This document shows, piece after piece, positions 49,156 to 59,196 of a stretch of DNA of 64,000 nucleotides. The translations under genes and the position numbers were made by a program. The notes beneath the pieces were generated by a model. That model ran no database searches. It was not told where the DNA came from and saw nothing but the letters and a program-made list of their open reading frames with translations. Source of the stretch: Coemansia sp. RSA 487 (Eukaryota > Kickxellomycota > Kickxellomycetes > Kickxellales > Kickxellaceae); contig JANBRJ010000030.1 of the NCBI GenBank assembly GCA_027577595.1, positions 93,633 through 157,632 of the forward strand, given 5' to 3'. Position 1 is the first letter of the stretch. Each line of letters begins with the position of its first letter.

Positions 49156-51129
49156 ATGCCGCTGTTTGATGAAAAGGACGAGGGTCTCGTTAAATCCTTC
49201 CTGTTCAACAAAATCGAAAAAGAATGCGATGCGGATCCTGGGATTATGGCTGACTATATTCTAGTGACGCTGCAAAACGACATGAACCCACCAGAGCTCA
49301 AGCACCATTGCAAGACAGATTTGGTCGAGTTCTTTGGCGACAAGACAAACGTTTTTGTTGATACACTTTTTGATTCCCTTGATAGAAAGCAATACTTGTC
49401 TCAGTCCTCTGCTGCGGCATCTGCTGAAGCGGCTCTAAAATACCACGATAACAACAGTACGACAACACGGCCGTCTGTTGAAATTAGAGGTAGTTCATCT
49501 AGAGCAAGGGATGAGGGCTACCACCAAAGAAACAGTACTACCAACTCTAGTAGTAGGCGGCGTAGTAGAAGTCCCAATGGCAGGCACAGTGGTCGGCGTC
49601 GTGCAAGTCGGTCGCCAAGCAGAGAGCGTCACGCAAGAGAGCCACGCTCGTTTGACCCGTCACTTCTCAACGGTCCATTGGAGCCTGGCAGGCTTCAGAT
49701 ACCCCATCAGCAGCAGCAACAGCAGCCCCAACAAATTCAACAGCAGCAAATGTTTCAGCAGAATCCTCAGCAGCAACAGCAACAACAACAGTTCCAGCGG
49801 AAGCGTAGGCCTTGCTTTGAGTTCCTGCGTAAAGGTACTTGTCAGCGTGGCGATAGCTGCACCTATGCACACGTTACCAGTGAGCAGGCACAGGCAATGG
49901 GCATGCAAGTCCCACAAAACATAATCAATGCCACCAATGGAGCAATGCCTTTTGGAATGGGTCGTCCACCTCAGGCACCACCAGGCTTTTTCGCTCCGAT
50001 TCAGCCACCACAAGGAGGAGCGTTTGCCAACGTACGGCCGCCTATGGGACAGCACCAACCTGGAAGTGTGGGTCATCAGAACCATCAGTTCTCTAGCACC
50101 GGGATATTTATCACTAATATTCCTGACGAGTGCCTGAACGATTCGGCAATCAAAGAGTTTTTTGGCAAGTTTGGAGAAATCAGGGATATTCGCATCGACT
50201 TTGGTAAGCACACAGCCATTGTGGATTTTGCCGCCAATAATGCGCAGCTCCAGGCGCTTAGTACGCCAGAAGCGATATTTAACAACCGTTTTGTGCGTGT
50301 GCACAAGGCCAGATCGCACACAGTGTCATCGGCTTCTGGGGGAGGAAATGGATTAGCAGCATCGTCGGATCAGGCACAGCAACATAGCGACAACGCAGCA
50401 GGTTCTAGTGCTGGCCAATTCGCACATCCTCAGCAGCAGCAGCAGCAGCAACCCCCAGTGTGGCGGCCCAAGTCTGCAGCTATTAAAAAGGCGGAGATGA
50501 TTGAGAAGTACGTCGAGCAGCAAAAGGAGCTGATGAAGAAGCTCACGACTATCAAGGATATGCCAGCAGCCACGCGCAAGATCATCATGAGCTCGATCAA
50601 CCAGATCCAAGCAAAGATCGACGATATCCGGAAGCCCAAAGCAGAGCCGCCGACGACGACAGCAACCGAACCAGCTGTTGAAGCATCAAACACCGATCCC
50701 TCCAACACTACAACTGAAAAACAGGCGCTACAGAATAAACTGCAGGCGCTTCAGCAAGAGGCTGCACGGTTAGGAATGTCTTCAAAAGGCAACGCTGTTC
50801 GCTCCCCATGGGGAGGCGCCTTTGCTGGTGCTGGTGCTGGTGCTCATACTAATGTTGCTGCTTCTAGTGCCCGTGGCTCGATGAGTCTTGATAAACGGCC
50901 ACGGACGCTTGTACTACGCAACGTTGAGCAGGCAGCTGCCGAGCGGCTGGACTCGGAATTGGCGCAATTTGGCGAGATCGAGAGTATCAGTAAGGTCGAG
51001 GAAGGAGGTACAGAACCACCGTTCACTTACACTGTGCGCTACAAGGCTCGTTGGGAGGCAGAGAACGCAATCAAGGCAATTACTTCGCTAGAAGGTTTTG
51101 GTTCTGTTAGTGCTGACTGGGGTCAGTAA
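49156..51129 (+). CDS. RMN1: CCCH/RRM protein of the RBM26/27-Rmn1 family
   Basis: 657 residues. The N-terminus (LVKSFLFNKIEKECDADPGIMADYILVTLQND, then LKHHCKTDLVEFFGDKTNVFVDTLF) is the PWI-like domain of RBM26/27. An RS/basic part and Gln-rich tract follow, then a CCCH zinc finger at ~218-240 (CFEFLRKGTCQRGDSCTYAH), an RRM at ~313-385 (TGIFITNIPDECLN ... IRIDFGKHTAIVDF), a Lys/Glu-rich coiled region (~440-490) and a degenerate second RRM at the end (TLVLRNVEQAAAERL). Fission-yeast Rmn1 and human RBM26/27 work with the MTREC/PAXT complex that directs nuclear RNAs to the exosome. Confidence 0.9.
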   Translation: MPLFDEKDEGLVKSFLFNKIEKECDADPGIMADYILVTLQNDMNPPELKHHCKTDLVEFFGDKTNVFVDTLFDSLDRKQYLSQSSAAASAEAALKYHDNNSTTTRPSVEIRGSSSRARDEGYHQRNSTTNSSSRRRSRSPNGRHSGRRRASRSPSRERHAREPRSFDPSLLNGPLEPGRLQIPHQQQQQQPQQIQQQQMFQQNPQQQQQQQQFQRKRRPCFEFLRKGTCQRGDSCTYAHVTSEQAQAMGMQVPQNIINATNGAMPFGMGRPPQAPPGFFAPIQPPQGGAFANVRPPMGQHQPGSVGHQNHQFSSTGIFITNIPDECLNDSAIKEFFGKFGEIRDIRIDFGKHTAIVDFAANNAQLQALSTPEAIFNNRFVRVHKARSHTVSSASGGGNGLAASSDQAQQHSDNAAGSSAGQFAHPQQQQQQQPPVWRPKSAAIKKAEMIEKYVEQQKELMKKLTTIKDMPAATRKIIMSSINQIQAKIDDIRKPKAEPPTTTATEPAVEASNTDPSNTTTEKQALQNKLQALQQEAARLGMSSKGNAVRSPWGGAFAGAGAGAHTNVAASSARGSMSLDKRPRTLVLRNVEQAAAERLDSELAQFGEIESISKVEEGGTEPPFTYTVRYKARWEAENAIKAITSLEGFGSVSADWGQ

Positions 51130-51830
51130 AAGCTCGCTTTTCCTTATCTTTCTGTTTTCTTTGCTTTTTTTGTTTCATTACATTAAAACGACTGTTGGGA
51201 TGGTTTCTTTTCCTATCCCTTTTTTGCTTTAATTTCGCTACATGTCAGGCAGTTGCGAACCACGACTTTAGACATGCATGGTATGCATTCGCTCTATGTA
51301 CAAGTTCGAAAAATGTGGGCTTGTTTCACTGGGTGGGTGTCACTATCCAGCAGCTTTTTAGTGACGTTATTGCTTATCTTTCCATGCTGTTTGCAGAATA
51401 TTTAGGTATTTGATAGAAAAAGTAAGCGACTTGGACAGTGATACTTGCTTGTCTCGAGATTTAATAACGAATGGAATGGTAGCAGAATTAAATACTCTGG
51501 GTATCTGATTCCTGGGCCATTCAAATGACTATTCTCGGCATATATTGCATATTAATCGTAGCTTGTATGCACTAGGAGCCACAGTGAATAAATGTCGTTT
51601 TTGGATCTTGATCAAAGCATTTAGTGTTGATGAGGCTCAATATGGCCAGTAGTAACTGTAGGCAGGCACTTTTTTCCTAGATATTCTATGGTCAAAGTAT
51701 ACGTTCAGCACACGGAATGATTTTTTTGCTCGTCCACAGGAGATCTTTCTTGAATCTCTCTCTCTTTTATACCTTTCTTTATTGAAAAATTCAGAATCGT
51801 TTTGTTTATTTCTATTCGTATCAAAACTAA
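51130..51830. other. Spacer before WOPR gene
   Basis: 701 bases, T-rich at both ends. No gene recognised. Confidence 0.6.
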
Positions 51831-53192
51831 ATGTCCATAAATATGACCATTGACTCTAACGAAAACAAAAACAACGCGGACTCCGAGTTCAATGACTTGA
51901 TATACAACATTGACCCGTCCACCGTGCTCAGCGGGATCGATATGGCGCCCAACGACGTGGTAATCGGTGGGCCAGAGTCGTGCTTTACAGTAACGGGACT
52001 TAAAGTTGAAAGCACTCGGGATGCATTGATAGTATTCGAGGCATGCAGGCAAGGAGTATTGCCTCGCATAACGCGGCGACTGAACGACGGCGAAAAGCAG
52101 CTGATAGGCGACGGCACAGTCATAGTATTCGACGAAAGGGAGGCTGGAATGAAACGGTGGACAGATGGCAAGCTGTGGACACCTTCACGCATTCTGGGGA
52201 ATTTTCTCACGTACCGTGAATTGGTAAGAAAGCTGCCGCCTAACCAGCAAGGCGTGGCTGAGATTGCGCGTTGGACTAGTACAAGTGGACTGAACATTGG
52301 TACAAGCGATACTATTATGCCTGAATCGGCGTGTGGCACTAACAAGGGCGTGTTTTTCATCAAAGAAAACGGCCTGATTAAACGTACCATATCGCTGACT
52401 GTGCCGGACAATGAGGCCGAATTTCTATCACGAAACGAGTGGCGTCCTCTCAAAGTGCATCACCAGCATTTGGTCGTGTATTTCCGTGCAGAAACTGCCG
52501 CGCAGCTGCCTAGACCTGAGGATATGGAGGAGCTGGAGGATTTGCGGCTGCCGTTGCGGGTCCTGCAGATCCAAAAGTTCAGACGCCCCGTACGAGTTGA
52601 AATGTTTGAAGATGGATCATATGATTTCCATGATTCTGAGGAAACTGATGGTGGTGAGGATGCGCGTGTGGCTGGTGAAGGTAGTAACCAACAGAGTTTG
52701 GGTACCGTGGTGGCTGGTACTAGTAGTAATACAGCGGCTTCTCAAAATAGCAGCGTAGTAAATGCTGTTTATCCGCAGCCATTATTTCCATTCCAATTGG
52801 CTGCGCTTGTTGCTGGAGCCGGAGGATACCAACAGTCACCGCCCACGCCGCTGGTACTGCAACCACCAGTATCGAATAGTTGTCCAACTATTGCTACACA
52901 AGAACAAGCAGCCATATCGGCTGAGCCGTTGGATAACAACAGCGCCGGCAGGGAAAGCAGCTATGGTAATAGCAGCAATACTAGCATTGCCATGTATAGC
53001 AGCTACGACCTAGCAACATTGCCAACATCATTACCATTTTCAGATACTCACTATGCTGCGGATCTATTCAACACGTCGTCGCTCTCGTTGGCATCGCAGC
53101 TTTTTGAGCCTCTTGGTGTGTCATGCAACCTTGACAATACCAAGAAAGACACCAGCGAAGATGGCGATGCAGGCAAAGACATGGGACATTGA
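51831..53192 (+). CDS. WOPR-domain transcription regulator (Gti1/Pac2/Wor1 family)
   Basis: 453 residues. The WOPR fold has two parts: WOPRa at ~49-140 (ESCFTVTGLKVESTRDALIVFEACRQGVLPRITRRL ... TVIVFDEREAGMKRWTDGKLWTPSRILGNFLTYREL) and WOPRb at ~185-235 (GVFFIKENGLIKRTISLTV ... HHQHLVVYFR). RWTDGKLWTPSR is the DNA-binding signature. The C-terminal half is Ser, Asn and Gln rich. This family is confined to fungi and controls morphology, sporulation and virulence switches, so it is good evidence for the kingdom. Runs in tandem with the neighbouring genes. Confidence 0.95.
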   Translation: MSINMTIDSNENKNNADSEFNDLIYNIDPSTVLSGIDMAPNDVVIGGPESCFTVTGLKVESTRDALIVFEACRQGVLPRITRRLNDGEKQLIGDGTVIVFDEREAGMKRWTDGKLWTPSRILGNFLTYRELVRKLPPNQQGVAEIARWTSTSGLNIGTSDTIMPESACGTNKGVFFIKENGLIKRTISLTVPDNEAEFLSRNEWRPLKVHHQHLVVYFRAETAAQLPRPEDMEELEDLRLPLRVLQIQKFRRPVRVEMFEDGSYDFHDSEETDGGEDARVAGEGSNQQSLGTVVAGTSSNTAASQNSSVVNAVYPQPLFPFQLAALVAGAGGYQQSPPTPLVLQPPVSNSCPTIATQEQAAISAEPLDNNSAGRESSYGNSSNTSIAMYSSYDLATLPTSLPFSDTHYAADLFNTSSLSLASQLFEPLGVSCNLDNTKKDTSEDGDAGKDMGH

Positions 53193-53509
53193 CTTGCTTG
53201 ATTCTTGGCAACCATAGCAAAACACAAGGATGATGGAAGAAATAAAAAAATCAAAGGAGATGCAACAATAGTGGAAATTTCAGGAATGACAACCCCCTTT
53301 TTTCAGACTTTATTTCACCTCACATGTGCAGTTTCGTTGTCTACTTTAGAAAGCACGCCTAATCCTAATATTGTCTGTATGTTATAAATGCAGTTGCCAA
53401 AAGAGAAAAGGAGCTTTTCTCGTGTCTTGTCAAACAGCAGAAAAGAATTATCACATTCCTCCAATACTTTATAAAACCACATTTCTAATAACTCTTTTAA
53501 TATTGGATA
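53193..53509. other. Spacer before SPFH gene
   Basis: 317 bases; a TTTATAAAAC box about 40 bases before the next start. No gene seen. Confidence 0.6.
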
Positions 53510-54670
53510 ATGAGCTCCAGCAACAATAACATAACCAACGCACCATCCCTACATAGCGGTGATGCAACAGCAGAATATGCACCGCCCAAGATGCCCACCA
53601 CGTTTGCGCCACGCAAATTTGCAGTCGAGCATCCTGTTGTGAGCGAAAGTGGGTATGACCGAATGATGAATGGATTGGGCAACTGTCTCGGGTCCTTTGG
53701 ACAGCTCCCCTTCTGCTGCTGCTGCACAAATCCGTACAGAAATGTTCCACAGGGCTTTGTGGGGCTTGTCTCGCGGTTTGGTCGCTACTACAAGACGGCG
53801 GATCCGGGGCTTGTCTCGGTCAATACAAAGACCGAGACCATCAAGTTTGTGGATACGAAAATCCAGATCCAGCCAATCGAGCAGCTTCCGATTGTTACCA
53901 AGGACAACGTGTCAGTTGGTATTGAAGCCGTTCTCTATTGGCACATCACTGATCCGTATTTGGCAACCTACGGTGTATCAAATGTTAGGCAAGCGCTGAC
54001 TGAGCGCACGCAAACTACATTGCGCACTGTGCTGGGTGGCCGCGATCTCCAAGGACTGATCGAGAACCGCAACACTATTGCGTCAGGGATCACCGAGATC
54101 ATCGACAAACCGGCGAGGGAATGGGGCGTCACTGTGGAGTCGATTCTAATAAAGGACGTTACTTTGTCCAAGCAGCTTCAGGACTCGCTGTCGTCGGCGG
54201 CTACTCAGCATCGAATTGCAGAGGCCAAGGTAATCCAGGCACAGGCTGAGGTCGATGCAGCTAAGCTTATGCGCGAAGCATCGGAGATTTTGAACACGCC
54301 AGCAGCTATGCAGATCCGTACACTCGATAGTCTTGTGATGATGGCAAAGTCTGCCAATGCCAAGGTGCTGTTTGTGCCAGTGAACCAGGATTACTCGAAC
54401 GGATCAATCAATGCGTTTGGCGGAGCTGGAAGCACGCTTGGAATTAACACAACAATGCCACCACAGCAAGGCCAGCAGCAGCCTATGTTGCATCCGCATT
54501 CATTCCCTACTACCATGCCTATTCCACACCAATATGAGAACTCACAACTTATTTCCGATAACCAGGACAACCAACCCACTACTACTAGCGCGACAAACAA
54601 CAGTAGCGGTATGCCGATTTCGCAAGCAGTCAAGGATGCTGTCATCTATAGCCAGCTAACTGAAATGTAA
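53510..54670 (+). CDS. Stomatin/SPFH (band 7) protein
   Basis: 386 residues. A disordered N-terminus of ~65 residues precedes the Cys cluster FCCCCTNPY, a likely palmitoylation patch in place of the stomatin hairpin. The SPFH domain at ~77-270 shows VPQGFVGLVSRFGRYYKTADPGL, ETIKFVDTKIQIQPIEQLPIVT, KDNVSVGIEAVLYWHITDP, LRTVLGGRDLQGLIENR and WGVTVESILIKDVTL. A coiled region (IAEAKVIQAQAEVDAAKLMREA) and a Pro/Gln-rich tail follow. Such proteins scaffold membrane microdomains and gather at eisosomes or vacuoles in fungi. The absence of a hydrophobic hairpin, replaced by Cys, is like podocin-independent fungal slipin forms. Confidence 0.92.
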   Translation: MSSSNNNITNAPSLHSGDATAEYAPPKMPTTFAPRKFAVEHPVVSESGYDRMMNGLGNCLGSFGQLPFCCCCTNPYRNVPQGFVGLVSRFGRYYKTADPGLVSVNTKTETIKFVDTKIQIQPIEQLPIVTKDNVSVGIEAVLYWHITDPYLATYGVSNVRQALTERTQTTLRTVLGGRDLQGLIENRNTIASGITEIIDKPAREWGVTVESILIKDVTLSKQLQDSLSSAATQHRIAEAKVIQAQAEVDAAKLMREASEILNTPAAMQIRTLDSLVMMAKSANAKVLFVPVNQDYSNGSINAFGGAGSTLGINTTMPPQQGQQQPMLHPHSFPTTMPIPHQYENSQLISDNQDNQPTTTSATNNSSGMPISQAVKDAVIYSQLTEM

Positions 54671-54872
54671 AGCGCATTTTTTACTTCCAAATACTGTATT
54701 TTGCAAAGCTAATCTTCGACAAATTCATCTAATAAGCAACTTTGTAATTTGTTAAATGCAGAAGTTGATTACAACATTGAGGCTTTTTGAATGTGTGGAA
54801 ATGTTAAACTAAAGGGGGAGGTTATCTAGAACAGAAAATTTGCGAATTAAAAGAGTTATTTTCCCTTTAAGT

Positions 54873-56138
54873 TTAGTAAGCAGCATGCTCAGGACCATGG
54901 GCTTCATAGCCACCATGCTCGTTGTGCTCAGGAGCAACCTCTACAGGGCGAGATTCATAACCAGCGGGGCGCTCGTTATGCTCAGGCGCAACTTCGACGG
55001 GACGAGATTCGTAACCCTGAGGACGCTCATTGTGCTCGGGGCCGTGGGCCTCGTAGCCCTGGGGACGCTCGTTATGCTCAGGAGCAACCTCAACTGGGCG
55101 AGATTCATAACCCTGAGGACGCTCATTGTGCTCGGGAGCGACCTCTACAGGGCGAGACTCGTAGCTCTGAGGGCGCTCATTGTGCTCGGGGGCAACCTCC
55201 ACAGGGTGAGACTCGTAACTAGCGGGGCGCTGCTCGATATGTTCGGGCATCTCCTCTCCAGGTCCGTGGCTGGGGGCATGCTCGACGTAGCTGCGGCGGT
55301 GGTAGCCGTTGGACTGGTAACCTGCCTCGTGGGCCGGCGCCTCAGCGTGGTAACCGACAGGGGCTTCGTGGACCGGTGCCTCATGAACAGGTGCCTCGGC
55401 ATGGTAACCGACAGGAGCCTCATGAATCGGTGCCTCATGAACAGGAGCTTCAGCGTGGTAGCCTACGGGAGCCTCATGAACCGGTGCTTCGTGGATCGGT
55501 GCCTCAGCGTGGTAGGGAGCCGCCTTTGCCTGGTAACCAACTGGCGCCTCGTGGTAAGGGGCCTCATGAACTGGCGCACGGGCCTCATAACCGCGAGGAG
55601 CCTCGTGGACCGGGGCCTCGGCGTGGTAGTTAACGGGCGCCTCATGGATTGGAGCAACAGCATTGTACTCGCCACGGTGCTCGTTCTCCGGAAGAATGCC
55701 AACAGGGCGCTCTCCGCCATATCCACCGGGACCGCCGTAGCCACCATGAGGACCGGCACCGTGCTCGGGACCAACACCGTGCTCGGGACCATTGCCATAG
55801 ACAATGTTGTTGTTGCGGCTGTCATAGTTGTTTACGCCATAGTTGCCGTAACCGTTGAGGCTGTGGCCTGGCGCAATGCCGCCGCCAGGATAACCACCGC
55901 CCGAGTAACTGCCGCCATGGCCTGGAGCAATTCCACCACCTGGGAAGCCGCCGCCACCAATTTCGCGGCCAGAGCCGGGACCGCCAAAGCCAAGAAGGCC
56001 ATTCAGCGTGTCACCAACCCCAGCGGTAATCGGGGCAACTCCATCAATGACGCCGCCAAGAAGACCGGCAGGTGCAGGTGCTGCAAGGGCAGCAGAGATG
56101 GTTGACAGGGTAACTGCGAACGATGTAATATAACGCAT
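54873..56138 (-). CDS. Family B secreted protein with His/Glu-rich repeats (B1)
   Basis: 421 residues from the ATG at 56138. Signal peptide at ~1-20 (MRYITSFAVTLSTISAALAA). Then the family B module: [27 protein letters not shown] Gly/Tyr/Asn-rich linker follows (GGGFPGGGIAPGHGGSYSGG). From ~165 come about ten degenerate repeats like HEAPVGYHAEAP, then about six of an 18-residue repeat VAPEHNERPQGYESRPVE, ending in YEAHGPEHAAY. No Cys, no membrane anchor or GPI signal. Rich in His, Glu, Pro, Tyr: a wall or matrix protein that could bind metal is a guess. The opposite strand is also open throughout, an artefact of the repeats. Confidence 0.8.
   Translation of the reverse strand: MRYITSFAVTLSTISAALAAPAPAGLLGGVIDGVAPITAGVGDTLNGLLGFGGPGSGREIGGGGFPGGGIAPGHGGSYSGGGYPGGGIAPGHSLNGYGNYGVNNYDSRNNNIVYGNGPEHGVGPEHGAGPHGGYGGPGGYGGERPVGILPENEHRGEYNAVAPIHEAPVNYHAEAPVHEAPRGYEARAPVHEAPYHEAPVGYQAKAAPYHAEAPIHEAPVHEAPVGYHAEAPVHEAPIHEAPVGYHAEAPVHEAPVHEAPVGYHAEAPAHEAGYQSNGYHRRSYVEHAPSHGPGEEMPEHIEQRPASYESHPVEVAPEHNERPQSYESRPVEVAPEHNERPQGYESRPVEVAPEHNERPQGYEAHGPEHNERPQGYESRPVEVAPEHNERPAGYESRPVEVAPEHNEHGGYEAHGPEHAAY
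54890..55230. repeat. Coding repeat array, PEHNERPQGYESRPVEVA type
   Basis: About six 18-residue units in B1; one unit is shortened (YEAHGPEHNERPQG). Coordinates are approximate. Confidence 0.75.
55260..55655. repeat. Coding repeat array, HEAPVGYHAEAP type
   Basis: Degenerate tandem units of about 12-13 residues in B1, all carrying H-E-A-P or A-E-A-P. Codons vary between copies, so it is not very recent. Coordinates are approximate. Confidence 0.75.
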
Positions 56139-57218
56139 TGTATCTGGAAAGTTTTCTTGAAGGAAGATGGGGGATGTTGCGTGACGAAAAGAAATGTAAG
56201 GGAGAAGGAATGTTCGTATTGCGCTTGTGCTGGGGATAAAGGACGAATTTTTTAGGATAGAACTAAAACCTTGTTCTCTCAAAAGATGGTGCTCGGGTTC
56301 TCAAGTTATATACAAGTCCTGATACACAAAAAAAAGCAATCTCCTTTGGAGTTGCGTATGCTGTTGAGACCAAGGACTACAAAGCATCGCCATACATTTT
56401 TCCACTCATTCAAGTCAAATTATTGCACCATTTCCTTTGTTTATTTTTTGTTTACTTTTCTATACCCTTGTACTTTGTTATCAGCTTGAATTGTTGCGTT
56501 CGATACAATAATCTTCTGCCTTTTGAACGATACAAAAATGCCGTACTTAGTGGACTGACATGAACTAGAAATCTAAGCCGCACTTGTCATTTCACGCCTT
56601 ACTTTGAAGTTTCTAGGAGGATTTCAGTTTTTGTACTAGATAGAAATAGAACAAACGAATCATGTTCTGTGAGTGGCTTTGTTTCTGTGCCTTTTCCCGG
56701 TCTTATATTATTCAGAAGCGCACAATCAGCCAAAAGTTGTTTTTGTATGTGCTACAGAATTTTTTATCGAATACGCCACATGCCAAAATATTAGACAATA
56801 TATAGTTGGACAATCGAACACAATAATTTTCCAAGAAAAACACACTTGCTATTTCAGCATTATTTATTTTTGACACAGAGACCAATTCAAAAAACGAAAT
56901 AATAAGCAACATTTTTCTTTCTGAACACGGAGCAAAGGTTCCTAATTGTTCCAGCAAAAGCACTACGAAGCCACACTTGAAAATTTCACAAAGCCGCACC
57001 AAAATCACAAAATCAGCCAATATATTTTGCTCGTAGGTGCAAAACGGTCTTTAAAAGTTAAATCAATATAATGTGAAAATCGAATGTGTAGCAAAACAAA
57101 ATGCACCACAAGAAAGCTATATGATTGAAAACTAAAAAAAAGTAACCCCACTTGAGCTGGTACATGAACAAAACTGTCTTTCAGAATAGAGAGGGTGGGA
57201 AATGCATTAATTGGGGGT
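56139..57218. other. AT-rich spacer between B1 and B2
   Basis: 1080 bases. A minus-strand TATATAAC near 56303 may serve B1. Open frames are short with no motif. Confidence 0.55.
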
Positions 57219-57554
57219 TTAGCTCCTTGGAGCAGAACTCAACACGCGAGTAATATCAACGTCCGGCATGAGCGTAGGACCTAAATTATGAGTACCACCT
57301 ACTTCAACTCCAAGATCGCTGAGCAACATGCCGGCCCCGGCCCCAACAGGCCCAGCAGAATCAACAATACCGGGATCCGGACTATTGTTTAATCCAAATC
57401 TAAGAATGCTGTTGAGCAACTTGGTGGCCCCAGATCCAATAGGCCCAATAGCATCAGCAACGCCGCCAAGAGCTTCCGCAGAGCTGGCAATAGGAATATC
57501 TAAGGCAAATGCAGAAAGAGCAGAGGTAGCAAATGTAGTAGAAGTGAACTTCAT
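57219..57554 (-). CDS. Family B secreted protein with two degenerate modules (B2)
   Basis: 111 residues. A signal peptide (MKFTSTTFATSALSAFA) leads to PIASSAEA and then the module GGVADAIGPIGSGATKLLNS, ILRFG. A second, weaker copy follows: GIVDSAGPVGAGAGMLLSDL. The shared frame is G-V/I-x-D-x-x-GP-x-G-x-G-A-x-x-LL. The end is PTLMPDVDITRVLSSAPRS. No Cys or anchor. It belongs with B1, B3 and B5 by leader and module, and shows the module itself can be duplicated. Function unknown. Confidence 0.65.
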   Translation of the reverse strand: MKFTSTTFATSALSAFALDIPIASSAEALGGVADAIGPIGSGATKLLNSILRFGLNNSPDPGIVDSAGPVGAGAGMLLSDLGVEVGGTHNLGPTLMPDVDITRVLSSAPRS

Positions 57555-58649
57555 TTCCCTAATGTATAACGTGATCCATTTTGAGAACTTTTATGAACAT
57601 AATTCGCCGAAGAGAAAGAGAAAATAAAACGCAAGCATTTGCCCCCAAAAATGAAAAAGAAAAGATGAAACGGTGAAATATTGACCTGAAACACAGCATG
57701 TATATTTTTATTTTGGTGAAGTCAGCTTTAGATAGCCATTTTATACTTTAAATTCCCCAAACGCGAAATAAAGGAAATACTTTCAAACGTTCCCCTGCAA
57801 GCCAGTAAGACAAGAGCTCATTCTTTAGTATGACATCTCACTGAAATACTCATTTTTACAATGTTTATTCTCAGGTAATAAAGATATGACGTATGGTTTT
57901 TTCTCGTATTGCAGAACAATGTGTACGAGTTTCCATGGTTTCTATGGAATTTGTTTTGTTTTCCATATTTTGAAGTATAAGCAGCAGCAGTATACATTCC
58001 ATTTTCTAAAAGGCTAACCAAGCCTCAGCAAAAAAGGAGAAAGCAGAACTAAATATTACTTATCGGTGATTGTCTAATTTGCAAAGATGAAGCGACTAGC
58101 ATTCCTTAGATGATTCCGCTGTCCAGCATTTTCCAATTATTTATTGCTGGAAAGTATATTATTGTGTTATAAATACAGTATAAAATTTAAATCTGCTAGT
58201 CACTGCCACAGCTCCCTATGTCAGCAGTAATTACAATTTTCGTATGTGAACAGATTCCCCTAAGCTAGATTTTTTTAGTATAACGATTATTCGTCTTGAT
58301 ACGAGAACAAAGTAAATTGTTGGAATAGAAAGAAATCTTTGGAACTAACTAAAGAGCATGATGTCTAGCTAATTTGCCAAAATAACTAACACGCTAATAT
58401 ATCAAAAAGGATTGCGCAAAGTTACAATTCCGTTACTTTTTTAGAACAATTACGATACGTTCTGTCAATAAAAGTAAAACTACTTGATATAAATGCTATC
58501 AAGCCCTAGTAGTGCTTTTGCTGCAACATATATCGTCACAGTTTTAATGTTTGAAGTTAAACGTGTACCAAGAAATACATTAGCACTAATTAAATTGCTG
58601 AAAATTAAAAATGCAGGGCTACATGAACTGACGGATTAACGACTTCACT
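57555..58649. other. AT-rich spacer between B2 and B3
   Basis: 1095 bases. No gene or known element recognised. Confidence 0.5.
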
Positions 58650-59196
58650 TTAGAACGGATGGCCATGGGGGGGAGGAGGCGGCGGAAGACCATGAGGAGG
58701 CGGGGGAAGGATGCCGCCAGGGCCGCCGGGACCGCCTGGGATACCGCCTGGGATACCGCCTGGGATACCGCCTGGGATACCGCCTGGGATACCGCCTGGG
58801 ATACCGCCTGGGATACCGCCNNNNNNNNNNNNNNNNNNNNNNNNNNNNNNNNNNNNNNNNNNNNNNNNCGCCTGGGATACCGCCTGGGATACCGCCTGGG
58901 ATACCGCCTGGGATACCGCCTGGGATGCCGCCTGGGATGCCGCCTGGGATGCCACCAGAACCGCCCGGGATGCCACCAGAACCGCCTGGAATGCCACCAG
59001 AACCGCCTGGGATACCGCCAGGAATGCCACCTTGACCAAACCCAAGAATGCCGTTGAGTGTCGTGCCAACCCCGGCTGTGATAGGCGCAACAGCATCAAC
59101 AACACCGCCAAGAGTTCCATCTGGGCTAGCAACAGGTGCAGCAGAGACAAAGACCGAAAGCGCAACGGTGGCAAGCGTGGTAGTAAAGAACTTCAT
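58650..59196 (-). CDS. Family B secreted protein with GGIP repeats (B3), interrupted by an assembly gap
   Basis: ATG at 59196. Signal peptide [20 protein letters not shown], linker PVASPDGT, module [27 protein letters not shown], then many tandem GGIP (12-base) units, some GGSGGIP. The array is broken by 48 N at 58821-58868. Beyond it the plausible frame is GGIPGGIP..., [19 protein letters not shown] and HGHPF with a stop at 58650, but that frame differs from the one entering the gap. The gap length is therefore wrong modulo three, or the array has a shift. Silk- or elastin-like Gly/Pro repeats suggest a wall or extracellular structural role; no GPI signal. Confidence 0.75.
58730..58976. repeat. 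12-base tandem repeat (GGIP), unresolved
   Basis: Near-identical 12-mers (CCGCCTGGGATA on the plus strand) on both sides of 48 N. High identity between copies means the true copy number is unknown. Confidence 0.9.

Noticed and set aside
54840-56105. A 421-codon open frame on the plus strand opposite B1
   Set aside because: It is the exact antisense of a repetitive coding region whose codon use leaves the complement free of stops; it starts with TTG, its hydrophobic repeats merely mirror B1, and B1 has a signal peptide and family module.
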